This document shows positions 1 to 6,221 of a stretch of 9,526 nt of DNA, piece by piece. Made by a program: the position numbers and the translations under genes. This DNA is from Pseudonocardiales bacterium (GTDB lineage Bacteria; Actinomycetota; Actinomycetes; Mycobacteriales; Pseudonocardiaceae). Numbering within the stretch: position 1 is the first letter of the stretch; every line of letters starts with the position of its first letter. The notes below the pieces were generated by a model. It made no database searches. It was not told the origin of the DNA and was given only the letters and a program-made list of their open reading frames with translations. Location: positions 1 through 9,526 of the forward strand of contig JAODNG010000114.1 of NCBI GenBank assembly GCA_025465385.1. Direction: 5' to 3'.

Positions 1-39
1 TGCCGTACCGGGCCTGACTGGGCCCATCCGCACTGCGGC

Positions 40-270
40 TCAGCATGGGTGAACGCGTCGCCACCTCATAGCCCACGCGGCCGTGGGGGCCAACACAGCG
101 AGCAGCACTGCGACGAGGGCAACCCCCGCCAAGGCAGTGGGCAGTGACGTCAGCGAGCCCCACCGAGGCCGGGCCCATCAAGAAACCTAGATACGCGACC
201 GTGGTCACGGTCGCGACTGCAGCCCCCTGTCGCTCCGAGCCCGCCCACAGTCCGCAGTCTGCATCCAGAA
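40..270 (-). pseudogene. C-terminal remnant of an MFS-type transporter, frameshifted
   Basis: This is the only coding trace in the 291-bp stretch downstream of guaB3. On the minus strand the frame through 235-143 reads ERQGAAVATVTTVAYLGF followed by LMGPASVGLADVT. That is the pattern of the penultimate helix of many actinobacterial MFS exporters (TTxxYLGFLxGP). The frame then breaks. Hydrophobic sequence resumes at once in the next frame from 144, reading LPTALAGVALVAVLLAVLAP, then TAAWAMRWRR, and stops at 40-42 (TGA). That is a final helix with a positive cytoplasmic end. Only about 70 residues remain, because the 5' part would have to lie inside guaB3, so the gene is truncated as well as frameshifted. 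The family call rests on residue pattern only; the left boundary of the similarity (around 240-270) is approximate. Confidence 0.6.
194..215 (-). terminator. Inverted repeat downstream of guaB3
   Basis: CGCGACCGTG at 194-203 and its exact reverse complement at 206-215 flank a two-base centre. This gives an RNA hairpin of about 9 bp located 77-98 bases past the guaB3 stop. No T-run follows, as is common for actinobacterial hairpin terminators. It also lies within the MFS remnant, so it could be chance coding sequence. A weaker GGGCC/GGCCC pair lies at 10-25. Confidence 0.35.
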
Positions 271-291
271 ACGCGGCAAGGGCAGGGGGTT

Positions 292-1419
292 CTAGGGTCG
301 GACGGTGAGACCGACTTTTTGGAACTCTTTCAGTTCTGAGTAGCCGGTCTTGGCCATGGCGCGGCGCAGCGCGCCGAACAGGTTCACCGTGCCGCCGGGA
401 TCGGTGGATGGGCCGAACAGCAGCGCGTCGATGCCGATCGGCCTCCCGGGCACATCGATGACGTCGCTGCGCGGTAGCGACGGATGCGCCGCGGCGGCAG
501 TCCAGTACAGCCCGTTGCCGGGAGCCTCGGCGGCGGCGGCCAGGGGTTCGCCGAGCATCACAGCGTCCGCCCCGCAGGCGATCGCTTTGGCAACGTCGCC
601 GCTAGTAGACATTCCGCCGTCGGCGATCACGTGCACATAACGACCACCGGTCTCATCGAGATAGTCCCGACGGGCGGCGGCGGCGTCGGCGACCGCAGTG
701 GCCATCGGCACCCTGATTCCCAGGACATCCGCGGTGGACGCGCTGGCACCCGCGCCGTGACCGACGATCACCCCAGCCGCCCCGGTACGCATCAGGTGCA
801 TCGCGGTGCGGTAATCGCCGACTCCTCCCGCGATGACGGGGACGTCCATCGACGCGATGAACTCGACCAGGTTGAGCGGCTCCGCGGCACGGGAGACATG
901 CTCGGCCGAGACGATGGTGCCTTGCACGATAAGAATTTCGACGCCGGCGGCGAGCAGATTCGGCGCTAGATCCCGGGCGTGCTGCGGGCTGACCCGGGCG
1001 GCCACCGTCACGCCGGACTCGGCCACCCTGCCGATCGCCTCGGTGAGCAGCTCGGTCTGGATCGGGGCCGAATGCCACTGCTGCAGCAGCCGCACCGCCG
1101 CCGTGTCGTCGGTCTCCGCCATCGCGGAGCGCAACTGCAACAGCAGCTTGTCGACGTTCGGGTGACGGCCCCACAGCCCCTCGGCGTTGAGCACACCAAG
1201 CCCGCCCAACTCACCGATCCGCACGGCCATCGCTGGTGAGACGATCGCGTCGGTGGGATGGGTCACCAGCGGGATGTCGAACCGGTAGGCATCGATCTGC
1301 CAGCTGGTGGACACATCCCGCGACGAGCGAGTGCGCCGCGACGGCACGATCTGGACCTCATCGAAGTCGTAGCCGCGCCGCGCGGTGCGGCCCATGCCGA
1401 TCTCGACCAGCTCGCGCAC
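292..1419 (-). CDS. guaB3: GuaB3 family IMP dehydrogenase-related protein
   Basis: 375-residue single-domain TIM-barrel protein of the IMP dehydrogenase/GMP reductase superfamily. It closely resembles my memory of mycobacterial GuaB3 (Rv3410c), with conserved blocks MGRTARR (9-15), SRRTRSSRDVST (27-38), LGGLGVLN (71-78), RTGAAGVIVG (211-220), DYLDETGGRYVH (252-263), ACGADAVMLG (281-290) and a LKEFQKVGLTV end. It lacks the two CBS domains of true IMPDH. The catalytic-cysteine loop is not present: the equivalent segment reads GHGAGASASTADVLGI. The biochemical role of this paralogue is therefore uncertain. The start used is GTG at 1417-1419, one base after the guaB2 stop, giving an operon with translational coupling. 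An internal ATG at 1393-1395 (MGRTARR) is an alternative that would give 367 residues. Family identity is clear, function less so. Confidence 0.93.
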   Translation of the reverse strand: MRELVEIGMGRTARRGYDFDEVQIVPSRRTRSSRDVSTSWQIDAYRFDIPLVTHPTDAIVSPAMAVRIGELGGLGVLNAEGLWGRHPNVDKLLLQLRSAMAETDDTAAVRLLQQWHSAPIQTELLTEAIGRVAESGVTVAARVSPQHARDLAPNLLAAGVEILIVQGTIVSAEHVSRAAEPLNLVEFIASMDVPVIAGGVGDYRTAMHLMRTGAAGVIVGHGAGASASTADVLGIRVPMATAVADAAAARRDYLDETGGRYVHVIADGGMSTSGDVAKAIACGADAVMLGEPLAAAAEAPGNGLYWTAAAAHPSLPRSDVIDVPGRPIGIDALLFGPSTDPGGTVNLFGALRRAMAKTGYSELKEFQKVGLTVRP

Positions 1420-1420
1420 C

Positions 1421-2932
1421 TCAGTGCACCACGTAGTTGGGGGCTTCCACCGTCATGGTGATGCCATGCGGGTGGCCCTCCTTCAGGCCCGCCGCGGTGA
1501 TCCGCACCAGCTGCGCGTCCTGCAACGCCGGGATCGTCGCGGCGCCGGCGTAGCCCATCGCCGCTCGCAGGCCACCGACGAGCTGATGAGCCACCAGCGA
1601 CAGCGGCCCGCGGAAGGGAACCCGCCCTTCGATGCCCTCGGGCACCAGCTTGTCGTCAGAGAGCAGGTCGTCGGCGAAGTAGCGGTCCCTGGAGTAGGAC
1701 GGACCGCCGCCGCGCGACGCCATGGCACCCACCGAGCCCATCCCGCGATAGGTCTTGTACTGCTTGCCATCGACCAGGATCAGATCACCCGGCGCCTCGG
1801 CAGTGCCCCCGAGCAGGCTGCCCAGCATCACCGAGCTGGCCCCCGCGACGATGGCCTTGGCGATGTCCCCGGAGAACTGGATCCCGCCGTCTCCGATTAC
1901 CGGAACACCCGCGGGGCGACACGCCCGGTCTGCCTCGAAGATGGCGCTGATCTGCGGCACGCCCACTCCGGCCACCACCCGGGTCGTGCAGATGGAGCCG
2001 GGGCCCACGCCGACCTTCACCGCGTCCGCGCCGGCGTCGACCAGCGCCTGCGCGCCGGCCCGGGTGGCCACGTTGCCGCCGATGACGTCGACGCCTGTGC
2101 CCACCTCGGCCTTGAGCAGGCTGATCATCTCCAGCACTCCGCGGGAGTGCCCGTGCGCGGTGTCCACGACCAGCACGTCGACCCCGGCCTCGACCAGCAA
2201 CGCGGCCCGCTGCTTGGCGTCCTCACCGACTCCGATCGCGGCACCGACTAGCAAGCGCCCATCTGGGTCCTTGGTCGCCAGCGGATACTGCTCGGTTTTC
2301 ACGAAGTCCTTGACAGTGATCAAGCCCCGCAGCATGCCGTGCCCGTCGACGATCGGCAGCTTCTCAATCTTGTGCCGGCGCAGCAAGCCCAGCGCCGCCT
2401 CCGCGGTGACCCCGACCTGCGCGGTGATCAACGGCTGCTTCGTCATCACTTCGGCGACCCGCTTGTCGAAGTCGACCTCGAAGCGAATGTCCCGGTTGGT
2501 GATGATGCCGACCAGCACGCCGTCGGGGTCGGTAACGGGCACCCCGGAGATCCGGTAGCGAGCGCACAGCGCGTCGACGTCAGCCAGGGTGTCGTCCGGT
2601 GAGCAGGTCACCGGGTCTGTCACCATCCCCGCCTCGGACCGCTTGACCACCTCGACCTGTGCAGCCTGCTCGGCCGCCGGCAGATTGCGGTGCAGCACCC
2701 CCATCCCGCCGTGGCGGGCCATCGCGATGGCCATCCGCGCCTCAGTCACCGTGTCCATCGCTGAGGAGACCAGCGGCACCCGCAACGTGATGTTGCGCGA
2801 GAGCCTGGTCGACGTATCGACCTCAGACGGCACGACGTCGGATTCGGCGGGCAGCAGCAGGACATCGTCGAAGGTCAGACCAAGCAGCGCGAATTTGGAG
2901 GGCAAGCCGGCCGCGGTGTGCTCGCTGGACAT
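1421..2932 (-). CDS. guaB2: IMP dehydrogenase
   Basis: 503-residue IMP dehydrogenase, which oxidises IMP to XMP with NAD+ in the committed step of guanine nucleotide synthesis (cytosol, tetramer). The N-terminal barrel part has LTFDDVLLLPAESDVVPSEV (19-38) and PLVSSAMDTVTE (53-64). Two CBS domains follow at about 101-157 and 163-217. The catalytic barrel resumes with VVDTAHGHS (255-263), GGNVATRAGA (285-294), the active-site loop GVGPGSICTTR (308-318, Cys315), GDGGIQFSGDIAKAI (347-361), and the flap with GIEGRVPFRGPLSLVAHQLVGG (433-454). The open frame continues upstream to 3118, but the extra residues overlap the divergent gene and look random. MSSEHTAAG from ATG 2930-2932 is the family-like start, with only a weak ribosome binding site. 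guaB3 follows after one base. Confidence 0.96.
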   Translation of the reverse strand: MSSEHTAAGLPSKFALLGLTFDDVLLLPAESDVVPSEVDTSTRLSRNITLRVPLVSSAMDTVTEARMAIAMARHGGMGVLHRNLPAAEQAAQVEVVKRSEAGMVTDPVTCSPDDTLADVDALCARYRISGVPVTDPDGVLVGIITNRDIRFEVDFDKRVAEVMTKQPLITAQVGVTAEAALGLLRRHKIEKLPIVDGHGMLRGLITVKDFVKTEQYPLATKDPDGRLLVGAAIGVGEDAKQRAALLVEAGVDVLVVDTAHGHSRGVLEMISLLKAEVGTGVDVIGGNVATRAGAQALVDAGADAVKVGVGPGSICTTRVVAGVGVPQISAIFEADRACRPAGVPVIGDGGIQFSGDIAKAIVAGASSVMLGSLLGGTAEAPGDLILVDGKQYKTYRGMGSVGAMASRGGGPSYSRDRYFADDLLSDDKLVPEGIEGRVPFRGPLSLVAHQLVGGLRAAMGYAGAATIPALQDAQLVRITAAGLKEGHPHGITMTVEAPNYVVH

Positions 2933-2940
2933 GCGATGAT

Positions 2941-3015
2941 GGTATCCGTCGGTATCCGTCCTGGTCGTATCCACCGGTGGCCGTCTACTGCAGACCATCT
3001 GCCCGCGGCTATCCA
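2941..3015. promoter_or_regulatory. Divergent guaB2/DUF5319 spacer with repeated GGATA boxes
   Basis: The 105-bp spacer 2933-3037 separates two divergent starts. It holds an exact 10-bp tandem repeat (GGTATCCGTC at 2941-2950 and 2951-2960). Two more TATCC cores follow at 2969-2973 and 3010-3014, each inside a TATCCACCGG context. A 10-bp palindrome CCACCGGTGG lies at 2971-2980. Read on the minus strand these are four GGATA boxes in the guaB2 leader. I see no clear -35/-10 pair. Binding of a regulator is inference only. Confidence 0.3.
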
Positions 3016-3037
3016 CCGGGCGGGTACGGTGCCAGCC

Positions 3038-3430
3038 GTGGCGCATGATTCGCTCCCCCCTGACCCATTCGCTGGTGACCCGGAAGATCCGGCGCTGGCC
3101 CTGGAGGCCTTGGACCACTCCGAGGATGCTGACGACGAGCCGCTGGATGACGAGGAGCGGGCCGGACTGCTCGCTGACCTTGGTGATCTGGCCGTCTATC
3201 AGGCCCTGCTGGCGCCTCGCGGACTACGCGGTATCGCGGTGGACTGCCCCGATTGTGCTGAACAGCACTACCACGACTGGCATTTACTGCGAGCCAGTTT
3301 GCAGCAGCTGCTCGAAGTCGGCCGGATGCGCCCCCACGAGCCCGCCTACGACCCGGACCCAGACGGCTACGTCACCTGGGAATATTGCCGTGGATACACC
3401 GACGCGGTGCTCGCCGAAAACGGCGGCTGA
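3038..3430 (+). CDS. DUF5319 family small acidic protein (Rv3412-like)
   Basis: 130-residue soluble, acidic protein of unknown function. It resembles Rv3412 of M. tuberculosis as I recall it. Shared features are the N-terminal LPPDPFAxDPxDP (6-18), the helix ADLGDLAVYQALLAPRGLRG, a CxxC pair in VDCPDCAEQHYHDWHLLRA, and the C-terminal PHEPAYDPDPDGYVTWEYCRGYTDAV block. The CxxC plus HYH residues and a further Cys could bind a metal, but this is inference. There is no signal peptide or membrane segment. The GTG start at 3038-3040 was chosen because MAHDSLPPDPFAGDP matches the family N-terminus; the open frame upstream (from 2918) runs through the spacer. It is the only plus-strand gene, divergent from guaB2 and convergent with rsdA, and is conserved at this locus in mycobacteria. 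Confidence 0.87.
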   Translation: MAHDSLPPDPFAGDPEDPALALEALDHSEDADDEPLDDEERAGLLADLGDLAVYQALLAPRGLRGIAVDCPDCAEQHYHDWHLLRASLQQLLEVGRMRPHEPAYDPDPDGYVTWEYCRGYTDAVLAENGG

Positions 3431-3444
3431 GCTGCTTCAGCCGC
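3423..3444. terminator. Hairpin between convergent DUF5319 gene and rsdA
   Basis: GCGGCTGA (3423-3430, containing the stop codon of the plus-strand gene) pairs perfectly with TCAGCCGC (3437-3444). The 8-bp stem closes a 6-base loop. It lies between the convergent gene ends, so it could act in both directions. No T-run is present on either strand. Confidence 0.5.
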
Positions 3445-3472
3445 AACAGGGACGCTTCAGCCGCAATAGGGA
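3434..3472. repeat. Imperfect 20-bp tandem duplication at the rsdA 3' end
   Basis: GCTTCAGCCGCAACAGGGA at 3434-3452 is followed, with period 20, by GCTTCAGCCGCAATAGGGA at 3454-3472 (one mismatch in 19). The second copy holds the rsdA stop (3457-3459) and the final YCG residues. The first copy lies just past the stop and supplies the right arm of the 3423-3444 hairpin. Confidence 0.85.
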
Positions 3473-4554
3473 GGGCGTCTCGGTCCTGGGAGTCCACAAC
3501 CCGGCGCTGCATCCCCACCCGGGCCACCGTTATGCAAGTGGTTTCCCGGCTGCGGCGGACCGACGTTCGGGGCGTCATTGCCCGGCCTGCCAGGAGCGGT
3601 ACCACGGCTGGAGAAATCCTTGCCCACGGTAGTACCTTCCGGAGGACCGTCCCCCGTTGGACCAACCCGGCCCGTGTGATCGCCCGTTGTGGTCCCCACA
3701 GATGACGGGCCATCGGTCGGACCCCGGTAACCAGGTCGCGGATAATCCGGACCGGGATGATGATCCTTGGTGATCACCGGTGGTGTCATGCTCGAGGACG
3801 GCTCGGTGCTCGGATCCGACGTCGTGGTCGACTCGGTGGAGCTGGTCGCGTCGCTCGACGCCGACGACGTGCTGGATCCGTTCCGTGTATTGGCGCTCCC
3901 GCGTGAGGGGAAGTCAGGCATTCCCGGCATCATCGCTGAGCCGGTCTCCGGCGACTTGTTCAGAATCTGTTCGAGCTGACGGTGGCTCGCGGTAAGATCG
4001 TTACGACCCTCGGACTCGCTGATCGCTGGGAGCTGGTTCTGAACGCGTTGCAGTGATGCCCTGGCGCGCTCAGGATTGCCCTGCTTCAGCGCCGTCCTGG
4101 CTTCGTTAAGCTCGGTCCGGACCGCGGCCGCCGTCTCCACCGAGCGGGCGTAGTCGCCGTAGAGCACCTGGGTCACGCCCCACAAGCGGTCGCCGGGTTG
4201 CGCGGACTTGGCTACCAAGCCCACCGAGGAGAAGGCGATCACCAGCACGGCGGCGGCTGCGGCGATCGAGCCGAATACCGGATTACGACGGCGGACCGGC
4301 CGGCGGCCGGCGCGGATCGCCGCCACGGCGGTGTCGGTGTCCACCAACTCTCTGAACGGCTCGGCTTCCATCTCCTGGCGCCATCCCGCCAGCACCCGCG
4401 TCAACTCGTCGTGGTCGTCGCTCGGGTTGTAGCCAGCCCGGCCGATCAGGTCCAGCAGCATGTCGTCGGCCTGTACTGCAGCCAGATCAGCGGGCATCTC
4501 ATGAGGGTCCCCGTTGGAATAACGGGCACGGGGAAAGTCGTCTCGACCAGGCAC
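3457..4554 (-). CDS. rsdA: Anti-sigma-D factor RsdA (membrane anti-sigma factor)
   Basis: 365-residue single-pass membrane protein that holds SigD inactive at the membrane. The cytosolic N-terminal part (about 1-90) carries the conserved anti-sigma segment ADDMLLDLIGRAGYNP (29-44), then LTRVLAGWRQEMEAEPFREL and DTDTAVAAIRAGRR. One membrane helix spans about 93-115 (VFGSIAAAAAVLVIAFSSVG), followed by LVAKSAQPGDRLWGVTQVLY as in the family. The outer part has a charged helical region (140-200), a Ser/Thr stretch (226-257), and a long Pro/Gly/His-rich tail ending in two cysteines (353 and 364). It is longer than the roughly 300 residues I recall for M. tuberculosis RsdA. The GTG start (4552-4554) follows the sigD stop without a gap and has a strong GAGGGGG ribosome binding site inside sigD. 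Regulated degradation releasing SigD is known for the family, not visible here. Confidence 0.9.
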   Translation of the reverse strand: MPGRDDFPRARYSNGDPHEMPADLAAVQADDMLLDLIGRAGYNPSDDHDELTRVLAGWRQEMEAEPFRELVDTDTAVAAIRAGRRPVRRRNPVFGSIAAAAAVLVIAFSSVGLVAKSAQPGDRLWGVTQVLYGDYARSVETAAAVRTELNEARTALKQGNPERARASLQRVQNQLPAISESEGRNDLTASHRQLEQILNKSPETGSAMMPGMPDFPSRGSANTRNGSSTSSASSDATSSTESTTTSDPSTEPSSSMTPPVITKDHHPGPDYPRPGYRGPTDGPSSVGTTTGDHTGRVGPTGDGPPEGTTVGKDFSSRGTAPGRPGNDAPNVGPPQPGNHLHNGGPGGDAAPGCGLPGPRRPPYCG

Positions 4555-5127
4555 TCAGACCACCCCCTCAGACGCCAGCACACCGCGCAGCTTGCCCAGG
4601 GCTCGATGCTGGGCCACCCGGACCGCGCCAGGAGTCGAGCCGATGGCCTCGGCGGTCTCCTCCGCGGACAGCCCCACCATGACCCGCAGGCGGACGATCT
4701 CTCGTTGCTTTTCCGGCAGTATTTCCATCAGCTTGGTCATTCGCCCGGTGAACTCGCCCAGCATCGCCTGTGCCTCCGGGCCGTCGGCCAGGTCCGGAAT
4801 ATCGGGGACCTCCGGGACCGGCTCGGAGCGATTGCGCGCCGAGGACCGATGGGCGTCGGCCACCTTGTGCGAGGCGATGCCGTAGACGAAGGCGAGGAAT
4901 GGCCGGCCTTGGTCGCGGTAACTGGGCAGGGCCGTGAGCACCGCGAGACACACCTCCTGAGCTACATCATCCGCCGAAGCGGACGTCTTTTCCTGGCCAC
5001 CGACGCGGGCACGGCAGTACCGCACCACCAGGGGACGGATCCGGCGGAGTACACCCTCAACGGCTTGTTGCTTCCCGTTGACGGCGTCACCGATCAGGAC
5101 GTCGAGGTCGTCCCCTACTGCGGTCAT
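4555..5127 (-). CDS. sigD: RNA polymerase sigma factor SigD/ShbA
   Basis: 190-residue ECF-type sigma factor with regions 2 and 4 only. Region 2 covers about 24-98 (RRIRPLVVRYCRARVGG, then ADDVAQEVCLAVLTALPSYR and RPFLAFVYGIASHKVADAHR). A short linker follows (99-125), then region 4 at about 130-182, with LPEKQREIVRLRVMVGLSAE and the helix-turn-helix ETAEAIGSTPGAVRVAQHRA. This matches mycobacterial SigD and Streptomyces ShbA, which drives the principal sigma gene hrdB there; that target is not shown here. The start taken is ATG 5125-5127 (MTAVGDDLDV). A longer form from ATG 5197-5199 (214 residues) is possible: its AGVQPGWSLVVT resembles the N-terminus I recall for Rv3414c, but neither start has a good ribosome binding site. 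rsdA follows immediately, giving tight sigma/anti-sigma coupling. Confidence 0.93.
   Translation of the reverse strand: MTAVGDDLDVLIGDAVNGKQQAVEGVLRRIRPLVVRYCRARVGGQEKTSASADDVAQEVCLAVLTALPSYRDQGRPFLAFVYGIASHKVADAHRSSARNRSEPVPEVPDIPDLADGPEAQAMLGEFTGRMTKLMEILPEKQREIVRLRVMVGLSAEETAEAIGSTPGAVRVAQHRALGKLRGVLASEGVV
4563..4569 (-). promoter_or_regulatory. Ribosome binding site of rsdA inside the sigD end
   Basis: Minus-strand GAGGGGG lies within the last codons of sigD, 8 bases before the rsdA GTG. It decides the rsdA start and supports translation coupled to sigD, whose TGA directly precedes that GTG. Confidence 0.7.
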
Positions 5128-5248
5128 CGCTGGATGCAGCCTTGCCGTTACGACGAGAGACCAACCGGGCTGCACGCCGGCCGGCGGTGACCACGTCATC
5201 GTCTCGACCGTCCATCACCATCTGCCGAGAAACGGGCACCTCAGGGCA

Positions 5249-5275
5249 AACCGTAGTGGTAGACAGATCAGTTCC
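5249..5275 (-). promoter_or_regulatory. Possible ECF-type promoter for sigD-rsdA
   Basis: On the minus strand GGAAC (5271-5275) and CGGTT (5249-5253) are separated by 17 bases. This is a layout typical of ECF sigma promoters with a GGAAC -35. It lies 50 bases before the longer sigD start and 122 before the shorter one. Matches this short arise by chance, so this is a candidate only. Confidence 0.25.
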
Positions 5276-5320
5276 TGTAACGCGGTGTCGCTGCGCGATA
5301 GCGCTGTTACCGGCCGAACA

Positions 5321-5357
5321 CAGTGAGGGCCGATGGCATCGCCATCGGCCCTCACTG
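5321..5357 (-). terminator. Strong hairpin terminator downstream of bldM
   Basis: A perfect 17-bp stem (5321-5337 with 5341-5357) closes a 3-base loop (ATC on the plus strand), 40 bases past the bldM stop. It contains no T-run, typical of high-GC actinobacteria. It separates the bldM transcript from sigD-rsdA. Confidence 0.85.
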
Positions 5358-5396
5358 CACATCCTCGGGCGGTGCTTCAGGCCAGCGTCCGCGGCC

Positions 5397-5993
5397 TCAC
5401 GCCACCAAGCCGCGCCGGAAACCGTGTGCGACGGCCTGTGCGCGGTCCCGCACGCCGAGCTTACGGAAGAGCCTGCGGGCATGCGTTTTCACGGTGTCCT
5501 CGGAGAGATACAGCTCTCGCCCGATCTGCCCGTTGCTCTTACCCTGACTCATCCCGCGCAGGACCTGCAGTTCTCGCTCAGTGAGCTGGACACCAGGATC
5601 GGACGGGGGCCGAGGCGCCGGGACTGACGTGCTGGCCAGCGTGTGGGCCAGCGCCGCGACGAGTTCAGGTCGAGACGCATCCCAGCGCAGATAACCTCGG
5701 GCCCCGCCAGCGATCGCCGCGGCAATGCTGCCCGCGTCGTCCGGCGCCCCGAACACGATGACGTTCGCCTGCGGGTGCGCCGAGACCAGTCGGCGGGTAG
5801 CCTCGACTCCGGCTGGGACGGCACGCTGCGTTCCGACCAGCACCACATCCACCGGCTGCCGGGAATAGCGAGCTAAAAGCTCGTCACCGTGTGCCACGCA
5901 GTCGATCCGGGCTACGCCGGGGACCGCGGACATCACACGTGTGAGACCCTCGCGGACCTGTCGCCGGTCGTCGCAGATGAGAACTGCGGTCAC
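5397..5993 (-). CDS. bldM: BldM-like orphan response regulator, LuxR/NarL type
   Basis: 198-residue regulator with an N-terminal receiver (about 1-118) and a C-terminal LuxR-type helix-turn-helix (about 135-198). The C-terminus, LTERELQVLRGMSQGKSN then GQIGRELYLSEDTVKTHARR and LFRKLGVRDRAQAVAHGFRR, is nearly the same as Streptomyces BldM as I recall it. BldM controls aerial growth and sporulation genes there, alone or with WhiI. The receiver keeps Asp8-Asp9 but has Gly54 in VDVVLVGTQ, where BldM has Asp54. Phosphorylation at the usual site is therefore impossible; this fits the atypical, phosphorylation-independent behaviour described for BldM. No kinase gene is adjacent. The start is GTG 5991-5993 with AGGAGAGG nine bases upstream (6003-6010). 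Its position between groEL1 and sigD/shbA matches the Streptomyces gene order. Confidence 0.87.
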   Translation of the reverse strand: MTAVLICDDRRQVREGLTRVMSAVPGVARIDCVAHGDELLARYSRQPVDVVLVGTQRAVPAGVEATRRLVSAHPQANVIVFGAPDDAGSIAAAIAGGARGYLRWDASRPELVAALAHTLASTSVPAPRPPSDPGVQLTERELQVLRGMSQGKSNGQIGRELYLSEDTVKTHARRLFRKLGVRDRAQAVAHGFRRGLVA

Positions 5994-6035
5994 GGATGAT
6001 ATCCTCTCCTGCAGCCAACTGATGTGCCCACCTCC

Positions 6036-6063
6036 CTATCGGTCATGCAGAGCCGGAACTTGA
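6036..6063 (-). promoter_or_regulatory. Possible sigma28/WhiG-like promoter of bldM
   Basis: On the minus strand TCAAGTTC (6056-6063) and ACCGATAG (6036-6043) are 12 bases apart. The sigma28/WhiG consensus is TAAAGTTT-N11-GCCGATAA, so each box matches 6 of 8 with one extra spacer base. The -10 box lies 42 bases before the bldM GTG. In Streptomyces bldM is instead known as a sigma-BldN target, so this is a tentative reading. Confidence 0.3.
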
Positions 6064-6070
6064 CACGATC

Positions 6071-6085
6071 TGATGGATTCCATCA
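6071..6085. promoter_or_regulatory. Operator-like dyad upstream of bldM
   Basis: TGATGGA (6071-6077) and TCCATCA (6079-6085) form a perfect 7-bp dyad around one base. It sits just upstream of the promoter-like boxes, about 80-90 bases before the bldM start. This is a plausible dimeric regulator site; the protein is unknown. Confidence 0.4.
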
Positions 6086-6221
6086 AGGACCGGAGCTGCA
6101 CGCTCCCAGCGGCCGCTATCACCGGGGTGGAGCAACCCTCACTCTACCGAGTGTAAGCGGATCCCGGCAGTACCGTGAACACGGATGATTCGGGCATAAG
6201 CGGCTATCCCGATGCATGCCG

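Noticed and set aside
1385..2558. Long open frames on the plus strand opposite guaB3/guaB2
   Set aside because: They are antisense shadows of two certain genes in high-GC DNA. Their translations are Arg/Ala/His-rich without family motifs.
2933..3118. Upstream extension of guaB2 to 3118
   Set aside because: The added 62 residues are Arg-rich, overlap the divergent DUF5319 gene, and do not look like the IMPDH N-terminus; MSSEHTAAG at 2932 fits better.
4198..5190. 330-residue plus-strand open frame opposite sigD and the rsdA start
   Set aside because: It is fully antisense to sigD/rsdA, which have clear domains; its composition is typical of a shadow frame.
6060..6065. TTGACA on the plus strand as a -35 box
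   Set aside because: No -10 box lies at 16-18 bases and no plus-strand gene follows; it overlaps the minus-strand signals before bldM.
6140..6153. CACTC-TACC-GAGTG as a second CIRCE site
   Set aside because: The spacer is 4 bases instead of 9 and the arms are only 5 bp. It lies downstream of groEL1, not before a chaperone gene.
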